A stretch of 64,000 bases of DNA from Nocardia sp. NBC_01503 (GTDB lineage Bacteria > Actinomycetota > Actinomycetes > Mycobacteriales > Mycobacteriaceae). Positions 1 to 8,457 of the stretch are shown here, one piece after another (the stretch's first letter is position 1; each line of letters opens with the position of its first letter). The DNA lies in assembly GCF_036327755.1 (NCBI RefSeq), contig NZ_CP109596.1, forward strand, positions 6,138,001 through 6,202,000, read 5' to 3'. The position numbers and the translations under genes were made by a program. Under the pieces are notes generated by a model. That model searched no databases. It worked only from the letters and a program-made list of their open reading frames with translations, and was not told where the DNA came from.

Positions 1-8
1 GCCTCCCG

Positions 9-1079
9 ATGACCGCCCAGGTAGTCCCCGAAATCAGCAGTACCGCAGTGGGTTTCGTCGACGTGCACCGGCACTACGGCAATGTCAAAGCCTTGGACGG
101 CCTCACCCTCGATATCGATCCGGGCGAATTCATCGCCCTGCTCGGCCCCTCGGGCTGCGGAAAGACCACGGCGCTGCGAATTCTCGCCGGATTCGACCAT
201 CCGACCTCGGGCGAGATCCTGGTCGGCGGCCGCGACGCCTCCTCGATTCCCGCGAACAAGCGCGATATGGGCATGGTCTTCCAGTCCTACAGCCTCTTCC
301 CGACCATGTCCGCCCAGGACAATGTCGCCTTCGGCCTCGGCCTGCGGGGTCGCCCCGCCAAGCGCAGACGTGAACGCGCCCGCGAACTCCTGGATATGGT
401 CGGCCTCGGCGAGCACGTCACCAAGTTCCCGCATCAACTCTCGGGCGGTCAGCAGCAGCGTGTGGCCCTGGCCCGCGCCCTTGCCATCGCGCCCCGGGTG
501 CTGCTGCTGGACGAACCGCTCTCGGCCCTCGACGCCAAGGTGCGCCAGCAATTGCGCGAGGAGATCCGCCGTATCCAACGCGAACTCGGCGTGACCACCG
601 TCTTCGTCACCCATGACCAGGAGGAGGCGCTGGCCGTCGCCGACCGGGTCGCGGTCATGCGCAACGGCCGAATGGAGCAGTGCGCCAGCCCCGATCAGGT
701 GTATCAGCGCCCCGCAACCCCCTTCGTGGCCGAATTCGTCGGCACCATGAACCGCATCCCGGCCACCGCCGTCGATGGCACCCATGTGCGAGTGGGCGAG
801 CAGGTCCTACCCTGTGACGGCGAGGCGACCGCCGCGGGTGAGGTCACCGTCCTGGCCCGCCCCGAAGCGGTCCTGGTGCACGAATCCCCGGACGGCACAG
901 CCACGGTCGAGGCCGGAACCTTCTTCGGTGCGACCACCCGGCTGCGCCTGACCCGCGCCGACGGTATCGAGCTGCTGGCCGATGTGGCCAGCCACCGCGC
1001 CGCCGACCTCACACCCGGCACCCGGGTGAACGTATCGCTCCTGGACCGCCCGGTGCTGCTGGCCGCGGATCCCCGTTGA
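9..1079 (+). CDS. ABC transporter ATP-binding protein, probable phosphonate importer
   Basis: Cytoplasmic ATPase of an import-type ABC transporter, 356 residues. The Walker A motif (GPSGCGKTT, about residue 46), Q-loop (MVFQSY), signature (LSGGQQQRVALARAL), Walker B (LLLDEPLSALDA) and H-loop (VTHDQEEAL) are all intact. A roughly 120-residue C-terminal TOBE-type domain follows, as in the PotA/CysA/PhnT group. The permease and binding-protein genes are not in the window and may lie upstream of base 1. A GntR/UTRA regulator follows after 13 bases, and phosphonate-cleavage enzymes face it. I therefore infer uptake of an organophosphonate such as 2-aminoethylphosphonate or its trimethyl form. The ATPase call is secure; the substrate is contextual. 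Confidence 0.9.
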   Translation: MTAQVVPEISSTAVGFVDVHRHYGNVKALDGLTLDIDPGEFIALLGPSGCGKTTALRILAGFDHPTSGEILVGGRDASSIPANKRDMGMVFQSYSLFPTMSAQDNVAFGLGLRGRPAKRRRERARELLDMVGLGEHVTKFPHQLSGGQQQRVALARALAIAPRVLLLDEPLSALDAKVRQQLREEIRRIQRELGVTTVFVTHDQEEALAVADRVAVMRNGRMEQCASPDQVYQRPATPFVAEFVGTMNRIPATAVDGTHVRVGEQVLPCDGEATAAGEVTVLARPEAVLVHESPDGTATVEAGTFFGATTRLRLTRADGIELLADVASHRAADLTPGTRVNVSLLDRPVLLAADPR

Positions 1080-1092
1080 ATACAGTTGCGGT

Positions 1093-1857
1093 GTGACGAC
1101 TGATAATCCGAAGGTTCCCCGCTATCGGGAGATCGCCGAGCAATTGCGCGCGGCGATCGAGAACGGTGAGTTCGCCGACGGTGCGTCACTACCCTCGGAG
1201 CACCGCCTGAGCGAGCGGTACGGCGTCTCGCGCGGCACCATCAGGCAGGCGTTCGCGTTCCTGCGCGCCTCCGGCGTAGTCTCCTCGCGGCAGGGTGCGC
1301 GCCGGCAGGTGCTGCGTGGCCCGCGCGCACAGCCGATGACCGAACTGGTCAGCTTCGCGCGCTGGGCGCGCAGTATCGGTGAGACCCCGAGCAGCCGCAC
1401 CGTCGGCACCGCGCGTGTCATCCCGACCCCGGAGGTGCGGGAGAAGCTCGGTCTGACCAAGGGGGAGAACGCTTTTCACGTGGAGCGGGTCCGCCTGCTG
1501 AGTGGCACCCCGACCATGCTGGAGAACACCTACTATCCCGAACGTCTGGCCGAACCGATTCTGGCGATGGATCTGGACGCCGAATCGATCACCGATCACC
1601 TGGAGAACTACGGCATCGTCTTCGCCGACGCCGAACACTCCATCGATGCCATCGCCGCGCCTGCCCGCACCGCGGGACTACTCGGAATCCGTACCGGCAC
1701 ACCGCTGCTGCGCACCATCCGGCGCACCACCGATCCGGCAGGTGAGGTCCTGGAATGCTCCTTCGACACCTATGTCGGATCGGCGGTCGCGTTCGTGGTG
1801 CGCAATTCGGTGGCGGCCGGGGCGGTGAGCCGGGTCAGATCGCTGCTGGCGACGTGA
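1093..1857 (+). CDS. GntR-family regulator with UTRA domain (PhnF-like)
   Basis: Transcription regulator, 254 residues from a GTG start. The N-terminal winged helix (about 5-75) shows the GntR pattern PRYREIAEQLRAAIENGEF, then LSERYGVSRGTIRQAFAFL. A C-terminal UTRA ligand-binding domain (about 95-245) has the usual FHVERVRLL and LLRTIRRTTD strands. It lies 13 bases after the ABC ATPase gene and is probably co-transcribed with it. Its last 23 bases overlap the opposing HD oxygenase gene. PhnF-type HutC/GntR proteins control phosphonate operons, so it probably senses a phosphonate or pathway product and represses both arms of the locus. The effector is inferred. Confidence 0.87.
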   Translation: MTTDNPKVPRYREIAEQLRAAIENGEFADGASLPSEHRLSERYGVSRGTIRQAFAFLRASGVVSSRQGARRQVLRGPRAQPMTELVSFARWARSIGETPSSRTVGTARVIPTPEVREKLGLTKGENAFHVERVRLLSGTPTMLENTYYPERLAEPILAMDLDAESITDHLENYGIVFADAEHSIDAIAAPARTAGLLGIRTGTPLLRTIRRTTDPAGEVLECSFDTYVGSAVAFVVRNSVAAGAVSRVRSLLAT

Positions 1858-2404
1858 CCGTGCGGTCCAGGGCCTCGATCTCGGCGCGGAAGTCGGCCAG
1901 GGTCGGCACCGCCGCATCGGGATTCTTCCCGGCATCGTCGAATCTGCGCAGGGCCGTGGCGGATTGGCAGTGCGGCTCGGCGGCGAAGGCCGCGACCTCA
2001 TCCGCGCTCATCTCCCCGCCCTGGACCGACATGGTGTATTTCGAGGCATCGGAGAGTTGGTCGTAGTAGGCCGCGTCGGTGGCGCACAGATACCGCTTGG
2101 CCGCCACGTGCAGGCGTACCGGCTCGGTGACGGCGGGTTCGAACCATTGTGAAAGCCACTCCGCGGCAATGGCATCATGGCGATTGTCGTGGCCGCGCAT
2201 GAGGTCGAGTCCGCTCATGGCACCCGAGAAATGGCCGACATCGTGCACCACCGCCGCCACGATCAGCTCCGCGGACGCCCCGGAGTCGCGTGCCACCTGC
2301 GCGGTCTGCAACATGTGAGTGGCGATCGAAACCTGTTCGCCGAGATACTCTTTCGCGCCTTCGCTGTCGAAAATCTCGGTCAGCGCCTCGTATGCGTGTG
2401 TCAT
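1835..2404 (-). CDS. tmpB: HD-domain mixed-valent di-iron oxygenase, TmpB/PhnZ-like
   Basis: Second enzyme of oxidative C-P bond cleavage, 189 residues. Known family members (PhnZ, TmpB) use a di-iron centre and O2 to split a 1-hydroxy-alkylphosphonate into phosphate and a carboxylate. Expected residues are visible: the gating Tyr20/Glu23 pair (YLGE), H30, H54-D55 (VVHDVGH), H58, H76, H99 and substrate-binding K103 four residues after H99. Its ATG overlaps the stop of the dioxygenase gene (ATGA), so the pair is translationally coupled. The partner has the gamma-butyrobetaine-hydroxylase fold rather than the PhyH fold of PhnY, so TmpB (glycine betaine as product) fits better than PhnZ. Confidence 0.82.
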   Translation of the reverse strand: MTHAYEALTEIFDSEGAKEYLGEQVSIATHMLQTAQVARDSGASAELIVAAVVHDVGHFSGAMSGLDLMRGHDNRHDAIAAEWLSQWFEPAVTEPVRLHVAAKRYLCATDAAYYDQLSDASKYTMSVQGGEMSADEVAAFAAEPHCQSATALRRFDDAGKNPDAAVPTLADFRAEIEALDRTVTSPAAI

Positions 2405-3528
2405 CGTCCCTGCTCCTCCAGTCGTCGCAGCGTGCTGTTCAAGCCGTCCAAATCCGCGTAGGTGCCCTGTAGATGCCGCCCGCCCGAGGCCGCGAAGGCC
2501 GTGCGGGCGTGTAGCGCCCTGGTGTTGTCGAAGATGAGGCAGTCACCGGTCTCGAGCCGGAAGTTCAACTGCGCCCGCGGTTTGTACAGCAGCTCCGCGA
2601 AGCTGCGGTACGCGGTATAGAAGGCCCGCACGCGCGCCGGATCGGTCAGCGGCACCTGCATGGACCGGTTGTTGAACCGGATCTCCCGAATCCGCTGCTC
2701 GGCATCGAGGCCGATCAATGGCACCACCGCGCCGAGCCGGGTGCCGTCGCCGCGATACCGATAGGTGACCGGTGTCGAGGTGAGCAGGTCGAATGCGGCG
2801 CGATCGGTCTCCCGCAGTTCGGCCGCGGCCGCGAACCCGTCCACCATGCCGGAATCCCCACCGTCGGCCGCATTGTGCAGGCAGAGCAGCAATTGCAGGG
2901 TGGGCACCGGCTCCCGATACGGATTGTCGGTATGCGGCGTAATCGCCAATCCCGTGAAGGCCAGGTTCACCGGATTCGGCTCCACCCGCACATCGAAGAT
3001 CCGCCCGTAATTCGTCTCCCGCACATATCCGAAGGTCTCGGCGACCTTCGTCACCTGCCCGGCCTCCGCCGGAACCCCTTGCAGCAGGACGAATCCCCAC
3101 TCCACCACCTGTCGCAGCGCGGGGGCGGGATGCCTCAGATAGCTCTCCCATTCGACCGGTTCCAAGGCCGCGGCCCGTGCCGCATCACTCCACAGTCGCT
3201 TGGCCCGCTCAGTGCGCAGGTCCAGATTCGCGACCTGATTCACCTCGCCCAGCAGTGTATCCAGCGCGAACGAGGTCTGATGCCCGCCCGGCGTGAACCG
3301 CACCCGCAGGCGATCCTCGGCCACGGACGCCTCCTCGACCCGGATATCCGCGGGCAGATCGACAATATCGAAGAGTCGTTGCCCGCTCAGCACATCCCGG
3401 CTGTCCGCATCAGGTGCGTTGTCCCGCAACCAGATCGCGGGAATGTCCACCGTACGACCATCCGCGCTGAGCCGGACATCCCCGCCGATCACGGCCGCTT
3501 CGACCCCGCGCGAGACTTGGCTATACAT
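2401..3528 (-). CDS. tmpA: TauD/gamma-butyrobetaine hydroxylase-type Fe(II)/2-oxoglutarate dioxygenase, TmpA-like
   Basis: Likely first enzyme of the phosphonate route, hydroxylating the carbon next to phosphorus, 375 residues. The N-terminal 90 residues match the GBBH-like (DUF971) domain (VDIPAIWLRDN and the GGHQTSF strand). The rest is a TauD-type dioxygenase: iron ligands H199-x-D201 (TPHTD) and H340 (DNTRALHAR), with R342 for 2-oxoglutarate nearby. In family members I know, the N-terminal domain binds zinc through three Cys and one His. Here the segment after WLRDN has no Cys, while H83 remains. A CATACT -10 on this strand (3541-3536) ends seven bases before the ATG, so the mRNA may be leaderless. 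Confidence 0.82.
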   Translation of the reverse strand: MYSQVSRGVEAAVIGGDVRLSADGRTVDIPAIWLRDNAPDADSRDVLSGQRLFDIVDLPADIRVEEASVAEDRLRVRFTPGGHQTSFALDTLLGEVNQVANLDLRTERAKRLWSDAARAAALEPVEWESYLRHPAPALRQVVEWGFVLLQGVPAEAGQVTKVAETFGYVRETNYGRIFDVRVEPNPVNLAFTGLAITPHTDNPYREPVPTLQLLLCLHNAADGGDSGMVDGFAAAAELRETDRAAFDLLTSTPVTYRYRGDGTRLGAVVPLIGLDAEQRIREIRFNNRSMQVPLTDPARVRAFYTAYRSFAELLYKPRAQLNFRLETGDCLIFDNTRALHARTAFAASGGRHLQGTYADLDGLNSTLRRLEEQGR

Positions 3529-3535
3529 GTTTGCG

Positions 3536-3541
3536 AGTATG
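3536..3541 (-). promoter_or_regulatory. Candidate -10 element of the tmpA-tmpB pair
   Basis: Read on the minus strand this is CATACT, one base from TATACT, ending seven bases before the ATG at 3528. That distance fits a transcript starting at the start codon. No convincing -35 is visible, and I could not pick out a GntR operator with certainty. Confidence 0.4.
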
Positions 3542-3614
3542 GCACAGCACGGGCACGGTGGGTTTTCTCGCTCTGAACTTCGCGTGAATACCTCTGCGAG
3601 GCCATGGCCGGGCG

Positions 3615-3920
3615 CTACGGCCGGTGTGAGCCCTCCATGACATCCTCCACCGCGAGCGCGTGCAACCCGAAAGTCTCTGCGATATCGGTCATTTGGCCCT
3701 CATCGGGTTCATGCAACCCCACCCACACGAACCCGGTCCCGCGCTTACGCACCTCGGCCAGCGCCGCCGTATGCGAGAAATGCCCCGGCAACCGCCGCCC
3801 CTGGACATACACCGCGCAATCCACAATCGCCCGCGCGGTGGGAATCCGGATTCGCGGCAACGGTATCGCCGACCGTCGCCTCGCTCCGCGGAACGAGGGC
3901 AGCGGCGGTATCGAAGGCAC
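3615..3920 (-). pseudogene. corA: 5' remnant of a CorA-type magnesium/cobalt transporter gene
   Basis: A 101-codon frame from a GTG start matches only the soluble N-terminal part of actinobacterial CorA proteins: AIVDCAVYVQGRRLPGHF, then FVWVGLHEPDEGQM, then FGLHALAVEDVMEGSHRP. Family members continue into KLERYDD, a long coiled-coil funnel and two C-terminal membrane helices with a GMN motif, about 330-370 residues in all. Here TAG follows directly after HRP, and no later part of the protein is visible before the dioxygenase gene. Without membrane helices it cannot be a channel. I read it as the survivor of a deletion. Confidence 0.75.
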
Positions 3921-4064
3921 GGCCTGATGCTATGCCGATTCCGCCCAAATCTCCCTGGGAGTTCGAGCCGCTCGCCGCTCGCCGGTGTCGTGTCCGAGAA
4001 TGGGAATCGGCTTCGACGTTCCCCATGAGTCGCACAACGGTGTGGCCCCGGATAAGGAGTGGTC

Positions 4065-4481
4065 ATGAAGTACATGATTTTGAGCTATGCCTCGCAGCGG
4101 GACTATGACGGCACGGCGGGCGGGACCGAACAGACACCGGCCTGGTCGGCGGAGGATTTCGCGGGCATGGTCGGGTTCATGGAGGCGTTCGACAAGGAGT
4201 TGGCCGCATCGGGGGAGTTGGTCGAGACGCGTGGGCTGGCCGCGCCCGTGCACACCCGGCGGGTCGGCAATAGGGATGGTCAGGCGTTCGTGACGGACGG
4301 GCCCTACGCCGAGACCCAGGAGGTGCTCGCGGGGTACTGGATCGTCGAGTGTGAAAGCTTCGATCGTGCCACCGAAATCGCCGGTCGCCTGCGGAATTGC
4401 CCGGTGCCGGGTGATGCGGCCGCTACCGCGTACGCCGATATCCGGCCCATCACCGATGGTGCCCAGGAACTTGCCTTCTGA
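4065..4481 (+). CDS. YCII/DGPF-domain protein
   Basis: A 138-residue single-domain protein of the YCII-related (DGPF) family. The start MKYMILSYAS is typical, and the family motif appears as VTDGPYAETQEVLAGYW (about residues 72-88). The ATG at 4065 is chosen because AAGGAG (4054-4059) lies five bases upstream; a GTG at 4059 would overlap that site. The sigma factor gene starts inside its 3' end, so the two are translationally linked. DGPF proteins are the known constant neighbours of ECF42 sigma factors, where their biochemical role is unknown. I infer that the sigma factor controls its own operon. Confidence 0.87.
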   Translation: MKYMILSYASQRDYDGTAGGTEQTPAWSAEDFAGMVGFMEAFDKELAASGELVETRGLAAPVHTRRVGNRDGQAFVTDGPYAETQEVLAGYWIVECESFDRATEIAGRLRNCPVPGDAAATAYADIRPITDGAQELAF

Positions 4482-5706
4482 GTTCGGCGAACCGGTCGAG
4501 GATCTGCTGCGTCGGCTGACGCCGCAGGTCCTGGCCGCGGTGGTGCGGCGCTACGGGCATTTCGATACCGCCGAGGATGCGGTGCAGGAGGCGCTGTTGG
4601 CGGCGGCGACGCAGTGGCCGGACGTCGGGGTGCCCGATAACTCGCTGGCGTGGTTGATCACCGTCGCCGCGCGCAGGCTCACCGATCTGTTGCGGGCGGA
4701 GCAGGCTCGCCGCAAGCGTGCGGACACCGTGGCGGGCTGGGCGTTGCCGCAGGACTGGGTGACGCCACCGGCCGATCGCGCGCCGGCCGATGGTGACGAC
4801 ACCCTGGTGCTGCTGTACCTGTGCTGTCATCCGTCGCTGCCGCCGCAATCGCAGATCGCATTGACGCTGCGCGCGGTGGGCGGGCTCACCACGGCGGAGG
4901 TGGCGCGCGCCTTCCTGGTCTCGGAATCGGCTATGGCGCGGCGTATTTCGCGCGCCAAGACGGTCGTCAAACAGAGTGGTCTGCCATTCGCGCCGCCCGC
5001 GCCCGCGGAGCGCGGGGACCGGCTGGCGGCGGTGCTGCATGTGCTGTACCTGATCTTCACGGAGGGTTACGCGGCGACCACAGGTCCGAGCCTGCACCGC
5101 GTGGAGCTGTCGTCCGAGGCGATTCGGTTGACCCGCATGGTGTTTCGACTGCTGCCCGGGGATTCGGAGGTCGCGGGACTGCTCGCGCTGATGCTGCTCA
5201 CCGACGCTCGCCGGGCGGCCCGGACCGCACCCGATCAGAGTCTCATTCCGATGGCCGAGCAGGATCGCGCGCTGTGGAATGCCGATCTGATCGCCGAAGG
5301 GGTCGATTTGATCACCGCCGCGTTGCCGCGTGGACCGGTGGGGCCGTATCAGCTGCAGGCGGCGATTGCCGCGCTGCACGACGAGGCTCCCGATAACGAG
5401 TCCACCGATTGGGCGCAGATCGTGCTGCTGTACGAGCGGCTGCTGGCGCTGGCCGACAATCCGGTGGTCGCGCTCAATCATGCCGTGGCGGTCGCTATGT
5501 CGCGGGGTCCGCGGGCCGGGCTGGAGCTGCTCGGGAAGCTGGAGACCGATGGCCGACTAGCGGCTGATCACCGGCTCTACGCGGTGCGGGCGCATCTGCT
5601 GGAGATGACCGGCGATCACGAATCTGCTCGCGCAGCCTTCGAATTCGCGGCTTCACTCACCACAAGCCTGCCGCAGCAGCGCTATTTGCGCGGGCGCGCC
5701 AGATAG
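4456..5706 (+). CDS. ECF sigma factor with C-terminal TPR-like extension (ECF42 type)
   Basis: Alternative RNA polymerase sigma factor, 416 residues from ATG 4456. Region 2 (about 10-80: VLAAVVRRYGHFDTAEDAVQEALL) and region 4 (about 115-170: LTLRAVGGLTTAEVARAFLVSESAMARRISRAK) come first. About 230 residues of helical-repeat sequence (DUF6596/TPR-like) follow, including the marker LYLIFTEGYAAT. That layout plus an upstream DGPF gene is the signature of ECF42, which works without an anti-sigma factor and depends on its C-terminal extension. It overlaps the DGPF gene by 26 bases and the opposing cyclase gene by 25 bases. Confidence 0.9.
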   Translation: MVPRNLPSEFGEPVEDLLRRLTPQVLAAVVRRYGHFDTAEDAVQEALLAAATQWPDVGVPDNSLAWLITVAARRLTDLLRAEQARRKRADTVAGWALPQDWVTPPADRAPADGDDTLVLLYLCCHPSLPPQSQIALTLRAVGGLTTAEVARAFLVSESAMARRISRAKTVVKQSGLPFAPPAPAERGDRLAAVLHVLYLIFTEGYAATTGPSLHRVELSSEAIRLTRMVFRLLPGDSEVAGLLALMLLTDARRAARTAPDQSLIPMAEQDRALWNADLIAEGVDLITAALPRGPVGPYQLQAAIAALHDEAPDNESTDWAQIVLLYERLLALADNPVVALNHAVAVAMSRGPRAGLELLGKLETDGRLAADHRLYAVRAHLLEMTGDHESARAAFEFAASLTTSLPQQRYLRGRAR

Positions 5707-7247
5707 GTCGGCTTCAAGCGACCACGCAGGATGACCGATTCGCCGGTGTCCCAATGCTTCTGCTCGGCGCGGTCGGCCGCTTCGACAGTGCTCGCGGAGG
5801 TCAGCACCCGATTCTCCTCGGCTTTGGCGAGTTCACAGAGGCGGGCGGCCTCATTGACCGCATCGCCGATCACCGTGAATTCGTAGCGGCGGTGCGCACC
5901 GACGTTTCCGGCGACCACACGCCCCGCCGCCACGCCGATACCGGCATCGAATTCGGTTGTGGCACTGGTCAACCGCTCCCGAATGGCGCGGGCCGCGGCC
6001 AGTGCCGAGCCCGCCGGATCGATGAGGGGAGCGGGGGTGCCGAAGACCGCCAGCGCGGCATCGCCCTCGAACTTGTTGACCAGGCCGCCGTAGCGCTCGA
6101 CCTCATCCACCACAATGGCGAAGAAGTCGTTCAGGATGGTGACGATTTCGCGGGCCGGGCGGCTCGCGGCCATGGTGGTCGAGCCGATGATGTCGATGAA
6201 GATCGCCGCGGCGAAGCACTCCTCACCGCCGAGCTCCTGATTGCGCTCCAGTGCGGCGGCGGCCACATCATGGCCCACATGGCGGCCGAACAGGTCCCGA
6301 ATCTGTTCGCGTTCGCGCAGACCCTGCACCATCCGGTTGAAACCGCTTTGCAGTTCACCCAATTCGGTGCCGTCGTAGACCGTGACCGCGGCATCCAGAT
6401 CGCCGCCCTCGACGCGGCGGAGCGCATTGCGCACGCCGCGAATCGGCGCGACCGTGGCGGCGAGGGTCTGTGTCATCAGCACGCCGCCGAAGACCAGCGT
6501 CGCACCGCCCAGCGAGAGCACGCATACCGCGAGTCGCTCGGTACTGATGTCCATTCCGCTCAGGGCCAGCACCGCCACCACCATGAGCAGGGCGACCGGG
6601 GTGCCCGAACCGAGCATCCACACCAGTACCGAACGTCCGAATACGCCCAGCCCGCTCGCCTTTCGTGAGGGAGCCGCGTCCAGCACCCGCGCGGTCACCA
6701 CTCGCAGCGCGAACTCCGCCGCAAGATAACCGTTGGCGCACACCACAATCGCGCTGAAGGCGATACCGAGTACGAACTTGGGCACGAATACCGGGTCGAC
6801 GAGTCCGTACAGCGGCGTCAGAATGGCCAGCCCGCCCAGCCAGAGCAGCGCCTGCTGGATGACCAGCCGCCGCGGCACCGAGGCCGCCGCCCGCCGCTGC
6901 TTCGCATCCGGGACATGATCGGGATCATTGGACCAGCGCAGTGTCCGCAGCCCCCACACCGTGCCCCACGTCATCCCCACCACCATCGCGAAGACCGCGT
7001 ACAGCGGCGTCACTACGAAATTGAGCAGCACCAGCCGCCGGGTGAACACCGAGGGTCCGGGCAGCACCACCCCGATCAACACCATCGCCACCGCGATGCC
7101 GACCAGATTCGCCGCGATCAACGGCACCGTGAGCAGTACCTGCACCCGCACCCGCCGCGATATCGCCCCCTCGTCCGCGGGTCCGAGCAGCCGGGACCCC
7201 CAGGGCGCCGTCCCCAACGCCCCGCCAGACCGCTCACCCTCCGCCAT
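5682..7247 (-). CDS. Membrane class III adenylate/guanylate cyclase with HAMP domain
   Basis: Makes cyclic nucleotide (probably cAMP) from NTP in response to an unknown signal, 521 residues. Six hydrophobic helices occupy about residues 35-60, 75-98, 130-150, 160-182, 205-230 and 245-265. A HAMP linker (about 265-320, APIRGVRNALRRVEGGDLD) precedes the catalytic domain (about 340-515). Catalytic residues are complete: metal Asp352 (FIDIIGS) and Asp396 (EGDAALAVF), base-specifying Lys392 and Asp462, and transition-state Asn465 and Arg469 (NEAARL). Layout and sequence style match the Mycobacterium tuberculosis Rv1318c/Rv1319c/Rv3645 group. A complete catalytic set argues for activity. Confidence 0.92.
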   Translation of the reverse strand: MAEGERSGGALGTAPWGSRLLGPADEGAISRRVRVQVLLTVPLIAANLVGIAVAMVLIGVVLPGPSVFTRRLVLLNFVVTPLYAVFAMVVGMTWGTVWGLRTLRWSNDPDHVPDAKQRRAAASVPRRLVIQQALLWLGGLAILTPLYGLVDPVFVPKFVLGIAFSAIVVCANGYLAAEFALRVVTARVLDAAPSRKASGLGVFGRSVLVWMLGSGTPVALLMVVAVLALSGMDISTERLAVCVLSLGGATLVFGGVLMTQTLAATVAPIRGVRNALRRVEGGDLDAAVTVYDGTELGELQSGFNRMVQGLREREQIRDLFGRHVGHDVAAAALERNQELGGEECFAAAIFIDIIGSTTMAASRPAREIVTILNDFFAIVVDEVERYGGLVNKFEGDAALAVFGTPAPLIDPAGSALAAARAIRERLTSATTEFDAGIGVAAGRVVAGNVGAHRRYEFTVIGDAVNEAARLCELAKAEENRVLTSASTVEAADRAEQKHWDTGESVILRGRLKPTYLARPRK

Positions 7248-7439
7248 TCGTGCAGCTTAAGCCACACCGGTATCACTCGGCCGGATCGTGCCGCGTCCAC
7301 GGTTCACCTGGGCCGGAACGCGTGCGTTCCAGCCGGATCCGAGGTCCCCTGACACGAACCCGCGACACGGAGGCCGCGGCAGATGTCGGGAAGCATCGGT
7401 ACTGTGACCGCGACAGAATCGCTACAACGGGGGCAGTAC

Positions 7440-8396
7440 ATGGGTTACGACATCAGTTTTCATCCTGTCGATATGCGGGTGGTGCGGGAGCGGGTTACGC
7501 CGTTCCTGGCCGGGCTCGGGCGGGATGATGATCTGGATGATTTGATCGCTGCCGCGGTGCGGCAGGCGAAGGTCAGGTTTCGGGCGAATGCCTGGGGTCT
7601 GGGGGTTCGGAAGGCCAGTGCGGATACCGATTTCGATACCTTCTTCTATATCTGGGGGCGGCCTTTCTTCGTGACCGCCGAGGAGCCGGCGGCGGTGGCG
7701 GAAACCGTTGTCCGGTACTGCGATGCCGGGGTGGACGAGGTGGATGATCTGGCTCGCGGCCAGATCGCGCTGCTGGACCCGACTTTGGTGAAACATGTCG
7801 AGCCCGATTCGAATGGCACGCTGCCCGATGACGAACACCTCGCGATCGGCTTCCGGTGGAAGCTGGATCTGCTGCGCGGCGCCGCGCGGGCGGTTCGCGC
7901 GGGGCGTTCGACCATTGCCAATGGTGACGGTGACGAAATCTTCGCCGCCGGTGCGCTCACCGGCAATGCGCAATTCGTGCTGATGGAGTTCCTGTCTGCG
8001 CTGCTTCCCGGCTGGATCGAACGCGGCAGGGTATGGCCGAGTGAGCTCTCCGAGCGCGCGACAACGGATGGCTATGCGCCACTCGGCGACAACCGGCCGT
8101 TGCTCGGTGTACTGCCTACCGAGTTCCCGTCCCTGGAGTGGGAATCCAACTGGACCATCCACAACAACTACATGATCGGCGGGTATGCCGCGCCCTCCGA
8201 CATTCGTCCGATGCGAAATTGGTTGTCCCACAATATCGACGCGCTCACCGCGGTCGGTGACCAATGGGACGATCGCCCCTACGTGCGCAAGGCCCTCCGC
8301 AAGCTGGACGAATCCCTGGCCTTGGCCGAGTTGACCGGCGCGGGTTTCGTCGAAGCCGCTGAAATCTATATCCCCATGCAGGGCACCATGAACTGA
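7440..8396 (+). CDS. Conserved hypothetical protein
   Basis: A 318-residue, probably cytosolic protein that I do not recognise. The ATG at 7440 (MGYDISFHPVDMRVV) follows a GGGGG tract at about 7429-7433 and is preferred over an ATG at 7383 with no ribosome site. It has no signal peptide, membrane helix or obvious catalytic motif. It is acidic and rich in aromatic residues (RANAWGLGV, FYIWGRPFF, WESNWTIHNNY). A strong bidirectional hairpin follows its stop. It is transcribed divergently from the cyclase gene. Confidence 0.75.
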   Translation: MGYDISFHPVDMRVVRERVTPFLAGLGRDDDLDDLIAAAVRQAKVRFRANAWGLGVRKASADTDFDTFFYIWGRPFFVTAEEPAAVAETVVRYCDAGVDEVDDLARGQIALLDPTLVKHVEPDSNGTLPDDEHLAIGFRWKLDLLRGAARAVRAGRSTIANGDGDEIFAAGALTGNAQFVLMEFLSALLPGWIERGRVWPSELSERATTDGYAPLGDNRPLLGVLPTEFPSLEWESNWTIHNNYMIGGYAAPSDIRPMRNWLSHNIDALTAVGDQWDDRPYVRKALRKLDESLALAELTGAGFVEAAEIYIPMQGTMN

Positions 8397-8408
8397 TCCC
8401 GGCACAGC

Positions 8409-8445
8409 GCGGGCCCCGGACGAAACCGATTCGTCCGGGGCCCGC
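8409..8445. terminator. Bidirectional hairpin terminator
   Basis: Perfect 16-bp inverted repeat (arms 8409-8424 and 8430-8445, left arm GCGGGCCCCGGACGAA) with a five-base loop. It lies between convergent genes ending at 8396 and 8458. There is no long T run, as is usual for actinomycete terminators. Confidence 0.85.
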
Positions 8446-8457
8446 GGTATCGGCAAA

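Noticed and set aside
4450..5481. A 343-codon minus-strand frame over the ECF sigma gene
   Set aside because: Mirror of the sigma factor codons; Gln/Arg-rich without domains.
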